DNA from: Niallia circulans NBRC 13626
Lineage (GTDB): Bacteria; Bacillota; Bacilli; Bacillales; Cytobacillaceae
Direction of reading: 5' to 3'
Assembly (NCBI RefSeq): GCF_001591585.1
Contig: NZ_BCVE01000001.1
Coordinates: forward strand, 372,001 to 436,000
DNA: 64,000 nucleotides
Shown here: piece after piece, positions 56,130 through 64,000 of the stretch
How the letters are laid out: every line of letters begins with the position of its first letter
Numbering within the stretch: position 1 is the first letter of the stretch
Made by a program: the position numbers and the translations under genes
The notes under the pieces: model-generated
Seen by the model: the letters and a program-made list of their open reading frames with translations, nothing else
What the model was told of the DNA's origin: nothing
Databases searched by the model: none

Positions 56130-56930
56130 CTACTCCATAATATTTTCTAAACCGTATATCAATACATTTACCTTTAATACCTCTTCTACTGCAAATTTAA
56201 CACCTGACATAAAGGAAGCCCGATTATAAGAATCATGTCTAATGGTTAATGACTCTCCATCTGATCCGAACATAACCTGTTGATGGGCAATTAAGCCTGG
56301 CAGACGTGTAGAGTGTATTCTCATTCCATCAAAATCTGCGCCTCTTGCTCCTGGAATGGTCTCTTTTTCGTCTGGATGACCTTGTTTTTTGCTTTCTCTT
56401 ACTTCCGCAATAAGCTCGGCTGTTTTTACAGCAGTTCCAGATGGTGCATCCAGTTTTTGATCATGATGCATTTCCATAATTTCCACATCTGCAAAATAGC
56501 GTGCAGCCATTTTAGAGAATTTCATCATTAACACAGCACCCAAAGCAAAATTTGGCGCAATGATACAGCCGCGATTCATTTCTTCACATAATTTTTCTAA
56601 TTCGGCTAAGTTTTCTTTAGTAAATCCAGTTGTTCCTACTACTGGTCTAACGCCATAGCTTAAAGCTGTTTTAGCATGATGCATCCCGAACTCAGGCGTT
56701 GTTAAATCAATAAGTACATCCGGCTTTTCTGTTTGTAGACATTTTTCTATATCCGTATATACTGGTACATCATAAGAAGCAAAGCCTTCTATCTCTTTTA
56801 AGCTTTTCCCCTCATTCTTATGATCTAAAACTGCAACAAGTTCAAAATTCTCTGTTCTTCCCATTAAATAAACTGCTTCTTTTCCCATTCTGCCTCTAGG
56901 TCCTGCGATTACGATTTTTACTTTATTCAA
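56130..56930 (-). CDS. dapB: 4-hydroxy-tetrahydrodipicolinate reductase
   Basis: A 266-residue NAD(P)H reductase of the lysine/diaminopimelate route, which feeds peptidoglycan and also dipicolinate for spores. Nucleotide loop [17 protein letters not shown], and the catalytic [15 protein letters not shown]. The start is TTG, nine bases after AAGGAG. Next to mgsA and ypjD in one direction. Confidence 0.96.
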   Translation of the reverse strand: MNKVKIVIAGPRGRMGKEAVYLMGRTENFELVAVLDHKNEGKSLKEIEGFASYDVPVYTDIEKCLQTEKPDVLIDLTTPEFGMHHAKTALSYGVRPVVGTTGFTKENLAELEKLCEEMNRGCIIAPNFALGAVLMMKFSKMAARYFADVEIMEMHHDQKLDAPSGTAVKTAELIAEVRESKKQGHPDEKETIPGARGADFDGMRIHSTRLPGLIAHQQVMFGSDGESLTIRHDSYNRASFMSGVKFAVEEVLKVNVLIYGLENIME

Positions 56931-56960
56931 TGTCCTAACTCCTTAGTATGTATTTTGTCT

Positions 56961-57293
56961 TTATTGATCTTTTCTTGTCCAACGATCTTTATCCCGTGTA
57001 TTAAATTTATGCATAACACGATTATGCGCTTCTTCTAAATCGATATTAAGTGAATTGGCTAAACAAGTTAACACGAACAGCATATCCCCCATTTCATCCG
57101 TAATTTCTTTCTCTGTTTCCGTTTCTTTTTTTGGTTTCTCCCCATAGTAATGGTTTACTTCTCTAGCCAGCTCTCCTAACTCTTCTGTCAGACGGGCAAG
57201 CATAGCCAGCGGACTGAAATAACCTTCTTTAAATTGTCCTATGTATTCATCTACTTCTCTTTGTATGTCTTTCACCGTTTTTTCCTGATTCAA
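56961..57293 (-). CDS. ypjD: MazG-like nucleotide pyrophosphohydrolase YpjD
   Basis: A 110-residue all-alpha NTP pyrophosphohydrolase of the MazG/dUTPase superfamily. Metal-binding motif EELGEL (about residues 32-37) and the second acidic pair EITDEMGDML. A conserved tail HKFNTRDKDRWTRK. It probably removes unusual nucleotides. TTG at 57293, six bases after GAGGTG, is my start; the GTG at 57302 is within the ribosome site. It heads the dapB-birA gene run. Confidence 0.9.
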   Translation of the reverse strand: MNQEKTVKDIQREVDEYIGQFKEGYFSPLAMLARLTEELGELAREVNHYYGEKPKKETETEKEITDEMGDMLFVLTCLANSLNIDLEEAHNRVMHKFNTRDKDRWTRKDQ

Positions 57294-57522
57294 TATAAGC
57301 ACCTCTAGTCAATAAGTAATCTTATCCAATTCCATGTTAGCTAATCTAAACCATTTTTACAAACATTTTTGACGATATTGATATAAGTACCTAAAAATGC
57401 TTGTCTTTATTTACCTAACATTATTTTTTCTTGCTTATCTGCTAGATTGCCCAACTGCATGTGATTCGATATAATGGATACGCTAATAATAATGCATTTT
57501 GTCTAAGAAAGAAGGCGAGTCG

Positions 57523-58401
57523 ATGTTTAAAAGTATTAAAGTTAAAAATATCTTGTTCATCCTTTTAGGATCTGCGATATTTTCCTTCGGTATTGTTCAT
57601 TTCAATATGCAGAACAATTTAGCAGAAGGCGGTTTTACTGGTATTACGCTTTTATTATATGCATTATGGAATTGGGATCCTTCCATCACAAATTTACTGC
57701 TAAATATCCCTTTATTTTTTATTGGATGGAAGTTATTAGGAAGAAATGTTTTTATTTACACGATTATTGGAACCGTAGCAGTGTCTATTTTCCTCTGGTT
57801 TTTTCAGCTTCCAAAGATCGAGTTACATATTCCCCTCACTGAAGATTTGACTCTAGCTGCTTTATTTGCAGGAACATTCATTGGTGTCGGCTTAGGTATT
57901 ATTTTCCGCTATGGAGGGACAACTGGCGGAGTTGATATTATAGCTAGATTAGGGTTTAAGTATTTCGGATGGAGTATGGGAAAAACCATGTTCTTTTTTG
58001 ACTTTTGTGTCATTACGCTTTCGTTGATCACCTATCTATCATACAGAGAAGCAATGTATACATTGGTTGCTGTTTTTGTTGGGGCAAGAGTAATCGACTT
58101 TATTCAAGAAGGCGCATATGCAGCTAGAGGAGCAATGATCATTTCTGACGATAACGAAAAAATCGCTAATAAGATAATGAGTGAAATGGATCGTGGTGTT
58201 ACTGTATTAAAAGGACATGGTTCTTTTACTAAACAAGATCGCGAAGTACTTTATTGTGTTGTCGCAAAAACAGAAATTGTTCGTTTAAAAAGCATCATTA
58301 CAAGCATAGATCCACATGCATTTGTATCGGTTAGTGTCGTTCATGATGTAATGGGTGAAGGTTTCACTTTAGATGAATATAAACAGCCTCTCGAGAAATA
58401 A
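57523..58401 (+). CDS. ypjC: YitT family membrane protein (YpjC, DUF2179)
   Basis: A 292-residue membrane protein with five to six helices in the first 200 residues (FILLGSAIFSFGIVHF, GVGLGIIFRYGGTTGGVDII) and a C-terminal cytoplasmic DUF2179 domain (about 215-290: GVTVLKGHGSFTKQDREVLY). Function unknown; the DUF2179 part resembles a ligand-binding PII-like fold. The ATG at 57523 follows AAGAAGGCGAG. Single gene, divergent from ypjD. Confidence 0.88.
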   Translation: MFKSIKVKNILFILLGSAIFSFGIVHFNMQNNLAEGGFTGITLLLYALWNWDPSITNLLLNIPLFFIGWKLLGRNVFIYTIIGTVAVSIFLWFFQLPKIELHIPLTEDLTLAALFAGTFIGVGLGIIFRYGGTTGGVDIIARLGFKYFGWSMGKTMFFFDFCVITLSLITYLSYREAMYTLVAVFVGARVIDFIQEGAYAARGAMIISDDNEKIANKIMSEMDRGVTVLKGHGSFTKQDREVLYCVVAKTEIVRLKSIITSIDPHAFVSVSVVHDVMGEGFTLDEYKQPLEK

Positions 58402-58404
58402 ACT

Positions 58405-58470
58405 AAAAAATTGTATTCACTTTGCATTTAATGAAAGAAAATACTCGCAATGATGAATACAATTTTTTTG
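58405..58470. terminator. Bidirectional terminator after ypjC
   Basis: A 15-bp stem (AAAAAATTGTATTCA / TGAATACAATTTTTT) around a 34-base loop with T-runs on both strands. It serves ypjC and the convergent serine hydrolase gene. Confidence 0.85.
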
Positions 58471-58484
58471 TTCTTACTATTGAC

Positions 58485-59519
58485 TTAATAATCATTGCCA
58501 AAAATAGAATGATAGATCTCACCTATTATCCCTTTCATTTGATGTACACCTAAATCAGTATTTGTCATAATTATCGCGCCTTTTTTTAATAATGGGTAAG
58601 CTACAAGCATGCTCTGAAATCCAATCCCCCATCCTAATGAAGAAATTTCCACTTCTTTATTAGAACTATCTAAAAACACGCTCAGTCCGATCCAATTTTT
58701 GTTCCCTTGCGGACTGATTATATCCTTAGCATTTTTTCTCGATAATCCTAATTGACTTCTACCTTCCAAAGCATTCATTAATTCCAATACTAAAATCGCT
58801 AAATCAGCGGGAGTAGTCCAAATACCACAGGCTGCTGGATAAGGATAAAAGGGGTAGCTTCCGTAGACAATCTGTCCTTTTTTATCATGACCAGAAGAAA
58901 TATTTTCGACACCTCTTATATCAATACAGCTCTGATTCATATGTAAAGGCTGAAAGAGAAATTCTTTTAATACTATGTGAAAAGATTTCTGCAAAGTATC
59001 TTCAATCAGTTGTTGAATAATGCAAAAGCCAGCGTCCGAGTAATGAAATGCACTCATTGGTTCACAACTAATCTGTATTTTCTGCCGATTGAATACGGAA
59101 GTTCCTTCTAATATGTCTATCATAGGAGGAACCTCCTCGTTTTCTTTCCATTCACTAAAACTACCTTCTGGGTCAATAATACCTGATTGATGACTCAAAA
59201 GATCTCTTAAAGTTACTTTTTTGCCTTTTATCTGTTTATTTGCTGTTAAATGCCAGGAGCTAAGTTTAACATTAACATCTTCATCTAAATCAAGCAGTCC
59301 AGTCTCTACTAGCTTTAAAACCAGCATAGCTGTCACAAACTTACTTATAGAAGCAGAATGGAAGCTTGTCTGTTCATTAATTTTATCCGTTTTACCTGAT
59401 TCCTTCATGCCATACTGTTTGATACAACTAAGTTTTCCATCTTGTATTACCGCTATGCTTAAACCAGCTATCTTATAATGATTCATTCGTTCTTTTACAT
59501 TTAGATTTGTTAGTGCCAT
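58485..59519 (-). CDS. Serine hydrolase, beta-lactamase/PBP-like
   Basis: A 344-residue member of the class C beta-lactamase-like family (Pfam Beta-lactamase). The SxxK motif is SASISKF (Ser about 54, Lys 57), the YxN site reads YSDAGF with Asp in place of Asn, and a GWGIGF segment is near the C-terminus. There is no signal peptide or lipobox, so it is likely cytoplasmic, an esterase or peptidase rather than a beta-lactamase. GGAGGAG precedes the ATG. It is followed by the ypjC terminator. Confidence 0.82.
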   Translation of the reverse strand: MALTNLNVKERMNHYKIAGLSIAVIQDGKLSCIKQYGMKESGKTDKINEQTSFHSASISKFVTAMLVLKLVETGLLDLDEDVNVKLSSWHLTANKQIKGKKVTLRDLLSHQSGIIDPEGSFSEWKENEEVPPMIDILEGTSVFNRQKIQISCEPMSAFHYSDAGFCIIQQLIEDTLQKSFHIVLKEFLFQPLHMNQSCIDIRGVENISSGHDKKGQIVYGSYPFYPYPAACGIWTTPADLAILVLELMNALEGRSQLGLSRKNAKDIISPQGNKNWIGLSVFLDSSNKEVEISSLGWGIGFQSMLVAYPLLKKGAIIMTNTDLGVHQMKGIIGEIYHSIFGNDY

Positions 59520-59651
59520 CCCAACTCCTCCTATTTTCTTTTAGGGCAATTATAGCATAAAAAAACGAACGTACGATCTATTTAGATTATAATTATCTCA
59601 AAGCCGAAGCTTCTCTCGCCGTCTATAAGAAATGATATTCTAGCTATTACC

Positions 59652-60878
59652 TTATTTTAAAGAGGAATGAATTTCACTAACCCGCTTATCCGTTGGTAGT
59701 ATATATGTCAATATTCCTAATAGCGGCAGCAGGCTACAAATAATCATAATTGCTTGCAAACTAAATGCGTCTCCAATAACACCAAAGATTACTCCACCAA
59801 GTGCCCCCATTCCAAATGCTAACCCTACAATTAAGCCAGACACAAGGCCAATCATACCTGGAAGCAGCTCTTGTGCATAAACAACGGTCACACTGAAACT
59901 AGACTGTAAAATAAAGCCGATGATAAATAATAAAGGTCCTATTAGCCAAAACGGCATATGTGGGAGTAGTAAAGCAAACGGTGCAGATCCGATTAAAGAA
60001 AAGAGAAGAATCGTTCTTTTCCCAAAGCGATCTGCCAATGGTCCACCAAGAAAAGTCCCAATTACACCAGCAAGTAAAAACACAAAAACAAATATTTGCG
60101 CATTTTCAATACTTAAGCCAAACTTCTCTATTAAATAAAAGTGAAGGAAATTACTAATTCCCGCTCCATACCACGAACGTGCAAATACAAGGAAAATTAA
60201 TAAACATATTGCCAGAATAATTTCTTTATTAACAACAAATTCCCGCTTTCCTTGTTGTTTCCTTTGTGGATTTCTAATATACAATTCTCTCTTATACCAA
60301 GTTGATACTTGAAATAATACAATCATGCCAATTGTAGCTAGAAGAGTAAACCAAATGGTTCCGAATTGACCTGTTCGTACAAAAATAAAAGCAGTAAATA
60401 CAGGTGCTAATGACTGACCTGCATTTCCGCCCACTTGATAAATTGATTGGGCAAGCCCGCGTTTCGCTCCGGCTGCCATATAAGAAACACGAGATCCTTC
60501 TGGATGGAAGATAGCGGAACCAAATCCAATAAATAAAACGGATAATAAGACCAAGTAAAAATTTGGAGCGAGAGAAAGGCCCAGCATTCCGATTAAGCTT
60601 GAGAACATTGCAATCGGCAATAAATATGGTGCTGGCCTTTTATCTGCCAAAACACCAAACACAGGTTGTAAAATAGAGGATGTAATGTTTAATGCAAAGG
60701 CAATCCAACCAATTTGTGTATAATTTAATTCCATTGACTTTTGGATAACAGGAAATAAGGCAGGCACAACCGATTGCATACAATCATTCAAAAAATGTCC
60801 AAGACTTATCGCAAATAAAATCCGATAAATAGTCATCTCCTGCCGCTTTTTCCCTTGTACATATTCAGCAGTTTGCAA
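59652..60878 (-). CDS. MFS transporter, fosmidomycin-resistance (Fsr) type
   Basis: A 408-residue transporter with twelve hydrophobic segments and the Fsr signature near the N-terminus (ISLGHFLNDCMQSVVPALFP), the MFS loop LADKRPAPYLLP and GSAIFHPEGSR. Relatives export fosmidomycin or related compounds; the true substrate is unknown. The probable start is TTG at 60878 with AAGAAGGG upstream; an ATG 14 codons later (GGCAGGAG adjacent) is possible. Single gene. Confidence 0.85.
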   Translation of the reverse strand: MQTAEYVQGKKRQEMTIYRILFAISLGHFLNDCMQSVVPALFPVIQKSMELNYTQIGWIAFALNITSSILQPVFGVLADKRPAPYLLPIAMFSSLIGMLGLSLAPNFYLVLLSVLFIGFGSAIFHPEGSRVSYMAAGAKRGLAQSIYQVGGNAGQSLAPVFTAFIFVRTGQFGTIWFTLLATIGMIVLFQVSTWYKRELYIRNPQRKQQGKREFVVNKEIILAICLLIFLVFARSWYGAGISNFLHFYLIEKFGLSIENAQIFVFVFLLAGVIGTFLGGPLADRFGKRTILLFSLIGSAPFALLLPHMPFWLIGPLLFIIGFILQSSFSVTVVYAQELLPGMIGLVSGLIVGLAFGMGALGGVIFGVIGDAFSLQAIMIICSLLPLLGILTYILPTDKRVSEIHSSLK

Positions 60879-61060
60879 AAAAACCCTTCTTTCTTTTGTT
60901 TTCTTTTATGTAAATGGCATTGTTTATTATACACCTAGCATCTTTTAAAATCTATAATTTTCTAAAAACTCAAAATTCAAAGAACTTGATTCATCAAGAT
61001 ATTTCTCTCCCATAAAAAGTTCCGTGTAATACCACAAATCTTCTTTTTTGATGGAGAAAA

Positions 61061-61107
61061 AACCCAACCAATGATACGAAAGGCTTTCGTATCATTGGTT
61101 GGGTTTA
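61061..61107 (-). terminator. Strong terminator of the yugP gene
   Basis: A perfect 23-bp inverted repeat (AAACCCAACCAATGATACG.. / ..CGTATCATTGGTTGGGTTT) with a centre of one base, followed on the minus strand by six T. It lies 41 bases after the stop of the metallopeptidase gene. Confidence 0.95.
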
Positions 61108-61148
61108 GTTTCGACTGGATAAATTAAAGCCCAGCTTATTTTTAATTT

Positions 61149-61823
61149 CTATTCATCTCTTAACATTCCTGTATAAATCAACAGCAAACGAACTAGTTCG
61201 AGAACAGCAACTGCTGCCGCTGCCACATATGTTAATGCTGCTGCATTCAACACTTTTTTCGTTTCTCTTTCCTCATCGTTTCTTATAATCCCTAATGACA
61301 CAACTTGATCCATCGCACGGTTAGATGCGTTAAATTCCACTGGAAGTGTAACAAATTGAAACAATACGCCGGCCGCCATTAAGATGATACCTAATAACAT
61401 CATCTCTGGAAGTCTTGCAAACATTCCAATTAAGATAAATATCCACGATGCATTGCTTCCAAAATTAGCAACTGGAACTAATGTAGAACGAAAACGTAAG
61501 AAAGAGTATTCTTGCTGATCTTGGATAGCATGACCAACTTCATGTGCTGCAATAGCAGCAGCTGCTACTGAATGCCCATGATAGTTATCAGTAGATAAAC
61601 GGACAACTTTAGAACGGGGATCATAATGGTCAGACAATACCCCTCTTGTTTCCTCGACAGATACATCATAAAGCCCATTAGAATCTAATATTCTTCTCGC
61701 TACCTCTCTACCGGACATATGGGAGGAAGAAGCTACTTTGGAATATTTTTTGTATGCACTCTTCACCTTCATTTGTGCCCAAATAGGGATGAGAATTATT
61801 AGAATAAAATATATAAAAATCAT
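61149..61823 (-). CDS. Membrane zinc metallopeptidase, YugP family
   Basis: A 224-residue membrane protease (DUF2254-like neutral zinc metallopeptidase, YugP). N-terminal helix (2-17), zinc motif HEVGH at 94-98 (AAIAAHEVGHAIQDQ), then two central helices (125-165) and a C-terminal helix (195-218). Active site faces the cytoplasm in the model of the family. TAGGGGG precedes the ATG. Gene order with ypjB differs from the B. subtilis yugP location, as far as I recall. Confidence 0.88.
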   Translation of the reverse strand: MIFIYFILIILIPIWAQMKVKSAYKKYSKVASSSHMSGREVARRILDSNGLYDVSVEETRGVLSDHYDPRSKVVRLSTDNYHGHSVAAAAIAAHEVGHAIQDQQEYSFLRFRSTLVPVANFGSNASWIFILIGMFARLPEMMLLGIILMAAGVLFQFVTLPVEFNASNRAMDQVVSLGIIRNDEERETKKVLNAAALTYVAAAAVAVLELVRLLLIYTGMLRDE

Positions 61824-61890
61824 GTTTTTCCCCCTATTATTTCTTGTAGTATATTTTTATTGTAAGCAGGAAAAACACCAAAGTCAAATA

Positions 61891-62691
61891 TTATCCCTTT
61901 TTTGTTTTTCTTTTTTCCGCTTTATCCCCGAGATATTTCCGCCAGCCAACGTAGGATAAAGTAAGGATAATAATACTTCCGGTCGAAATAATTACCCACC
62001 ATAAAGAGGGATCTGCCTCATCTTCATAGAGTTGATTAAAAACATCCTGCAATTCACTTTCTAATTGGGTTACTTCCTCCAAATCGCCTTGTTGATTAAA
62101 AACTTGTAATCGATACGTATTCATAAACTCTACAAGGGAGTTTAATTCTTGAAATTGTGCGGCGGAAACATCCAGCTTAAGACTTGGATAAATAATTTGA
62201 TATAACGATAGAAAAGAATCTAACTTTTCATCAAATTTTTCCTTATCATCTAAAAGGATAGCATCCTTCATCTCTCGATAGGTTGACATAACAGGTTCTT
62301 CCATCTGTGTCCATAAAGGTTGTTCACCTGATGAAACAGCATCAACCGCCAATCGAAATTTCGTTACCGAATTTATCCGTTCGTCATTTTTAATTGATTG
62401 ATTAGTGATTGCCTCTACCGCTTCATCATGTGTACCAGTTAAAATCCTCCGTTCATCTACTGTAAATGGACTTCCATTTACACTAACTGAGCTAAACTGG
62501 TTCGAAAAATAATCAAGAATTTTTTTTGCATCCTCATAACGTTCTGATCGTACAAGCTGTAATACCTCATCTGAAAGCGTATCTAGTTCATCCAATTCCT
62601 TTGCAGGCGTTTTTTGGTCTGCATATACAGAAAAAGAAATAGGCAAAAGTAAAATCAATATCATTAACAACATAACTAATTTAGCCTTCAT
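61891..62691 (-). CDS. ypjB: Sporulation protein YpjB
   Basis: A 266-residue secreted-and-anchored protein: signal peptide (1-24, LLMILILLLPISFSVYA), an external helical domain (25-225), one membrane helix (about 230-250: LWWVIISTGSIIILTLSYVG) and a short basic end. It matches the YpjB group linked to sporulation in B. subtilis. GAGGAGGG precedes the ATG. It lies between ypjA and the YugP protease gene. Confidence 0.87.
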   Translation of the reverse strand: MKAKLVMLLMILILLLPISFSVYADQKTPAKELDELDTLSDEVLQLVRSERYEDAKKILDYFSNQFSSVSVNGSPFTVDERRILTGTHDEAVEAITNQSIKNDERINSVTKFRLAVDAVSSGEQPLWTQMEEPVMSTYREMKDAILLDDKEKFDEKLDSFLSLYQIIYPSLKLDVSAAQFQELNSLVEFMNTYRLQVFNQQGDLEEVTQLESELQDVFNQLYEDEADPSLWWVIISTGSIIILTLSYVGWRKYLGDKAEKRKTKKG

Positions 62692-62764
62692 TCTTGTCCC
62701 TCCTCTATCTACTATTAAAAATGTATGATGAGTTGGACAAGGTTAGACTAAAAAAAATGCAATT

Positions 62765-63358
62765 CTATTGAATCCTCCATTGTAATTCCTCGCTCTTTTT
62801 ATAGGCATAATAGGCAATCGATAGACTTAAAACACTGAGCCAGAAAGTAAAGTAGCCGATATTTGCCATATATTGATCTAATACACTATATTTAGGCATC
62901 ATTTTAAACACATAATCTATCACATCATTATGCAATGTCCAAATCGCTACGAGAATAATATGCCCCCATTTAAAACGATAAAAAGGAATATATAATAATC
63001 CTTGAATGGCCATTGCCCCATGTGAAATAATGAGCATCCATGAATCAATGCCAATTTTTCCTGTTTCAAAATAAACAAGGAAGTTCATAACTACTGCCCA
63101 TATACCATATTTAAATAATGTTACTACTGCCAGCGCTTCCATTAGCGGCCAGTTTTTTCTCCATAAAAACGCGATCAATACTAGCACAAAAAAAAGGCTT
63201 GCCGTTGGACTATCAGGTACAAACAATAAAAATTTCGCCGGTGTTTCCGCCAACTGATATCTATACCAATAATAGCCATAAACCGTTCCGAAGAGGTTAA
63301 TAGCGAGTAATAGTCCAATAAAAGATCGATTACTTAATATCATGTAAATGCTTCTCAC
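62765..63358 (-). CDS. ypjA: DUF1405 membrane protein YpjA
   Basis: A 197-residue integral membrane protein with five to six helices and the DUF1405 signature: FVPDSPTASLFFVLVL, FKYGIWAVVMNFLVYF, ISHGAMAIQGLLYIPFYRF and WTLHNDVIDYVF. Function unknown. The start is GTG, eight bases after AAAGGAG. As in B. subtilis it is followed by ypjB in the same direction with a 73-base gap. Confidence 0.9.
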   Translation of the reverse strand: MRSIYMILSNRSFIGLLLAINLFGTVYGYYWYRYQLAETPAKFLLFVPDSPTASLFFVLVLIAFLWRKNWPLMEALAVVTLFKYGIWAVVMNFLVYFETGKIGIDSWMLIISHGAMAIQGLLYIPFYRFKWGHIILVAIWTLHNDVIDYVFKMMPKYSVLDQYMANIGYFTFWLSVLSLSIAYYAYKKSEELQWRIQ

Positions 63359-63431
63359 ACTTTTTCTCCTTTTTCTATCTTTATCGTCCTATTTTACCAT
63401 AGTTTATAAAGTATCGGAAAATCTATCGATA

Positions 63432-63471
63432 TTAAAATAATCCCGCAAAGTCTATTATCAGCTTTACGGGA
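63432..63471 (-). terminator. Terminator of reoY
   Basis: On the minus strand CCCGTAAAG pairs with CTTTGCGGG (one G-T pair) around an 11-base loop, followed by ATTATTTT. It lies 13 bases after the reoY stop. Confidence 0.75.
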
Positions 63472-63483
63472 CTAACTGCTTTT

Positions 63484-63999
63484 TCATTTATTTTGAAAGA
63501 ACTTCAATTGATTTGTTAAGGTAATAAACATCTCTTTATCGCCATTGTCTAATGCCTCATCAATTAATTGGAGAAGTTTTTCTTTTTGGAATTTTTCTAT
63601 ACTCTTCACTAAAAATTGTTCTGCAATCATTTTATCTTTTTCGGTAATTTGCAGTTTTTTCGGCATAAATGGATTTTCAACTAACACAGCTGCATATTGA
63701 TGAACTTGATTCGATGCATAAAAATTAAGCTGAATATAAATATCTTCATCACGATTAAGGCGGATATCATGAAAAGACTTTTCTGCATCTGTAGTCATCA
63801 CATTTTCTTTATAAAATCTAAAAGGTACTTCATCTACACAATGCGTGGACATAATTAAACCTCTTGGACATTTCTCTGCATTTTCAACAAAATGGACTTT
63901 TTCCATCAATTGATCATGACTCATTAAATAATTTAAAATCCATACACATTCCCGTCTCTTCAATTGATAGTGATTCAAAAACCAACGAATGAAGTCTTT
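63484..63999 (-). CDS. reoY: ReoY/YpiB (UPF0302 family), N-terminus cut by window edge
   Basis: The frame stays open to the right edge, giving at least 171 residues; the B. subtilis YpiB has about 179, so only a few N-terminal residues are missing. Conserved segments: [37 protein letters not shown] and [20 protein letters not shown]; the C-terminal helix ([18 protein letters not shown]) follows. In Listeria ReoY works with ReoM and ClpCP to degrade MurA and so tunes peptidoglycan synthesis. The ATG at 63978 is internal. Confidence 0.93.
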   Translation of the reverse strand, partial: KDFIRWFLNHYQLKRRECVWILNYLMSHDQLMEKVHFVENAEKCPRGLIMSTHCVDEVPFRFYKENVMTTDAEKSFHDIRLNRDEDIYIQLNFYASNQVHQYAAVLVENPFMPKKLQITEKDKMIAEQFLVKSIEKFQKEKLLQLIDEALDNGDKEMFITLTNQLKFFQNK

Positions 64000-64000
64000 T

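Overview
The window is low-GC DNA from a spore-forming member of the Bacillaceae. The evidence is the spore genes (sspL, cotD, a ypjB homologue), strong AGGAGG-type ribosome binding sites, frequent TTG and GTG starts, and gene order. From memory, the order closely follows the Bacillus subtilis stretch running from metA/cspD to reoY(ypiB)/ypjA. I cannot name the species from the sequence. Both ends cut a gene: metA lacks its N-terminus at the left edge and reoY lacks a few N-terminal residues at the right edge.

Left part (1-20.5 kb): metA, an AIM24 protein, a DUF3892 protein, the manganese regulator mntR, topoisomerase III, and a FUSC-type exporter coupled to a small barrel-sandwich (lipoyl-like) protein. 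Then come cspD, two RNase H-fold proteins (ypeP, ypdQ), a zinc-finger protein, a DUF212 membrane protein, sspL and a 5'-3' exonuclease. These are followed by a GntR(YtrA)-ABC transporter operon with a clear operator, a mercaptopyruvate-type sulfurtransferase, the double dynamin dynA, and cheX. Two tiny genes lie here: a 29-residue membrane peptide behind a Fur-box-like promoter, and a 41-residue cysteine-rich protein.

Middle (20.6-42.6 kb): an M32 carboxypeptidase gene with a one-base frameshift, the helicase ypvA, an rRNA methyltransferase, RNase P RNA (rnpB), gpsB, ypsA, cotD, the mitomycin-repair pair mrfA-mrfB, a hydrolase, an Hsp20 protein, the ypp genes (yppG, yppE, yppC), then recU-ponA divergent from yppC, and ypoC, nth and dnaD.

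Right part (42.7-64 kb): asnS, aspB, ypmB, dinG, the pantothenate operon panB-panC-panD behind a leader with an apparent attenuator, and a dense minus-strand run ypjD-dapB-mgsA-bshB1-bshA-cca-birA (nucleotide clean-up, lysine/peptidoglycan precursor, methylglyoxal, bacillithiol, tRNA CCA end, biotin). It ends with ypjC, a serine hydrolase, an MFS exporter, a YugP-type protease, ypjB, ypjA and reoY.

Most of the window is conserved core chromosome. I see no transposase, prophage, CRISPR array, tRNA or rRNA. DNA repair and recombination is unusually well represented (topB, ypcP, ypvA, mrfA, mrfB, recU, nth, dinG). The most unusual points are the Fur-box microprotein, the panBCD leader, the exporter/lipoyl-fold pair, the frameshift in ypwA and the GntR operator.
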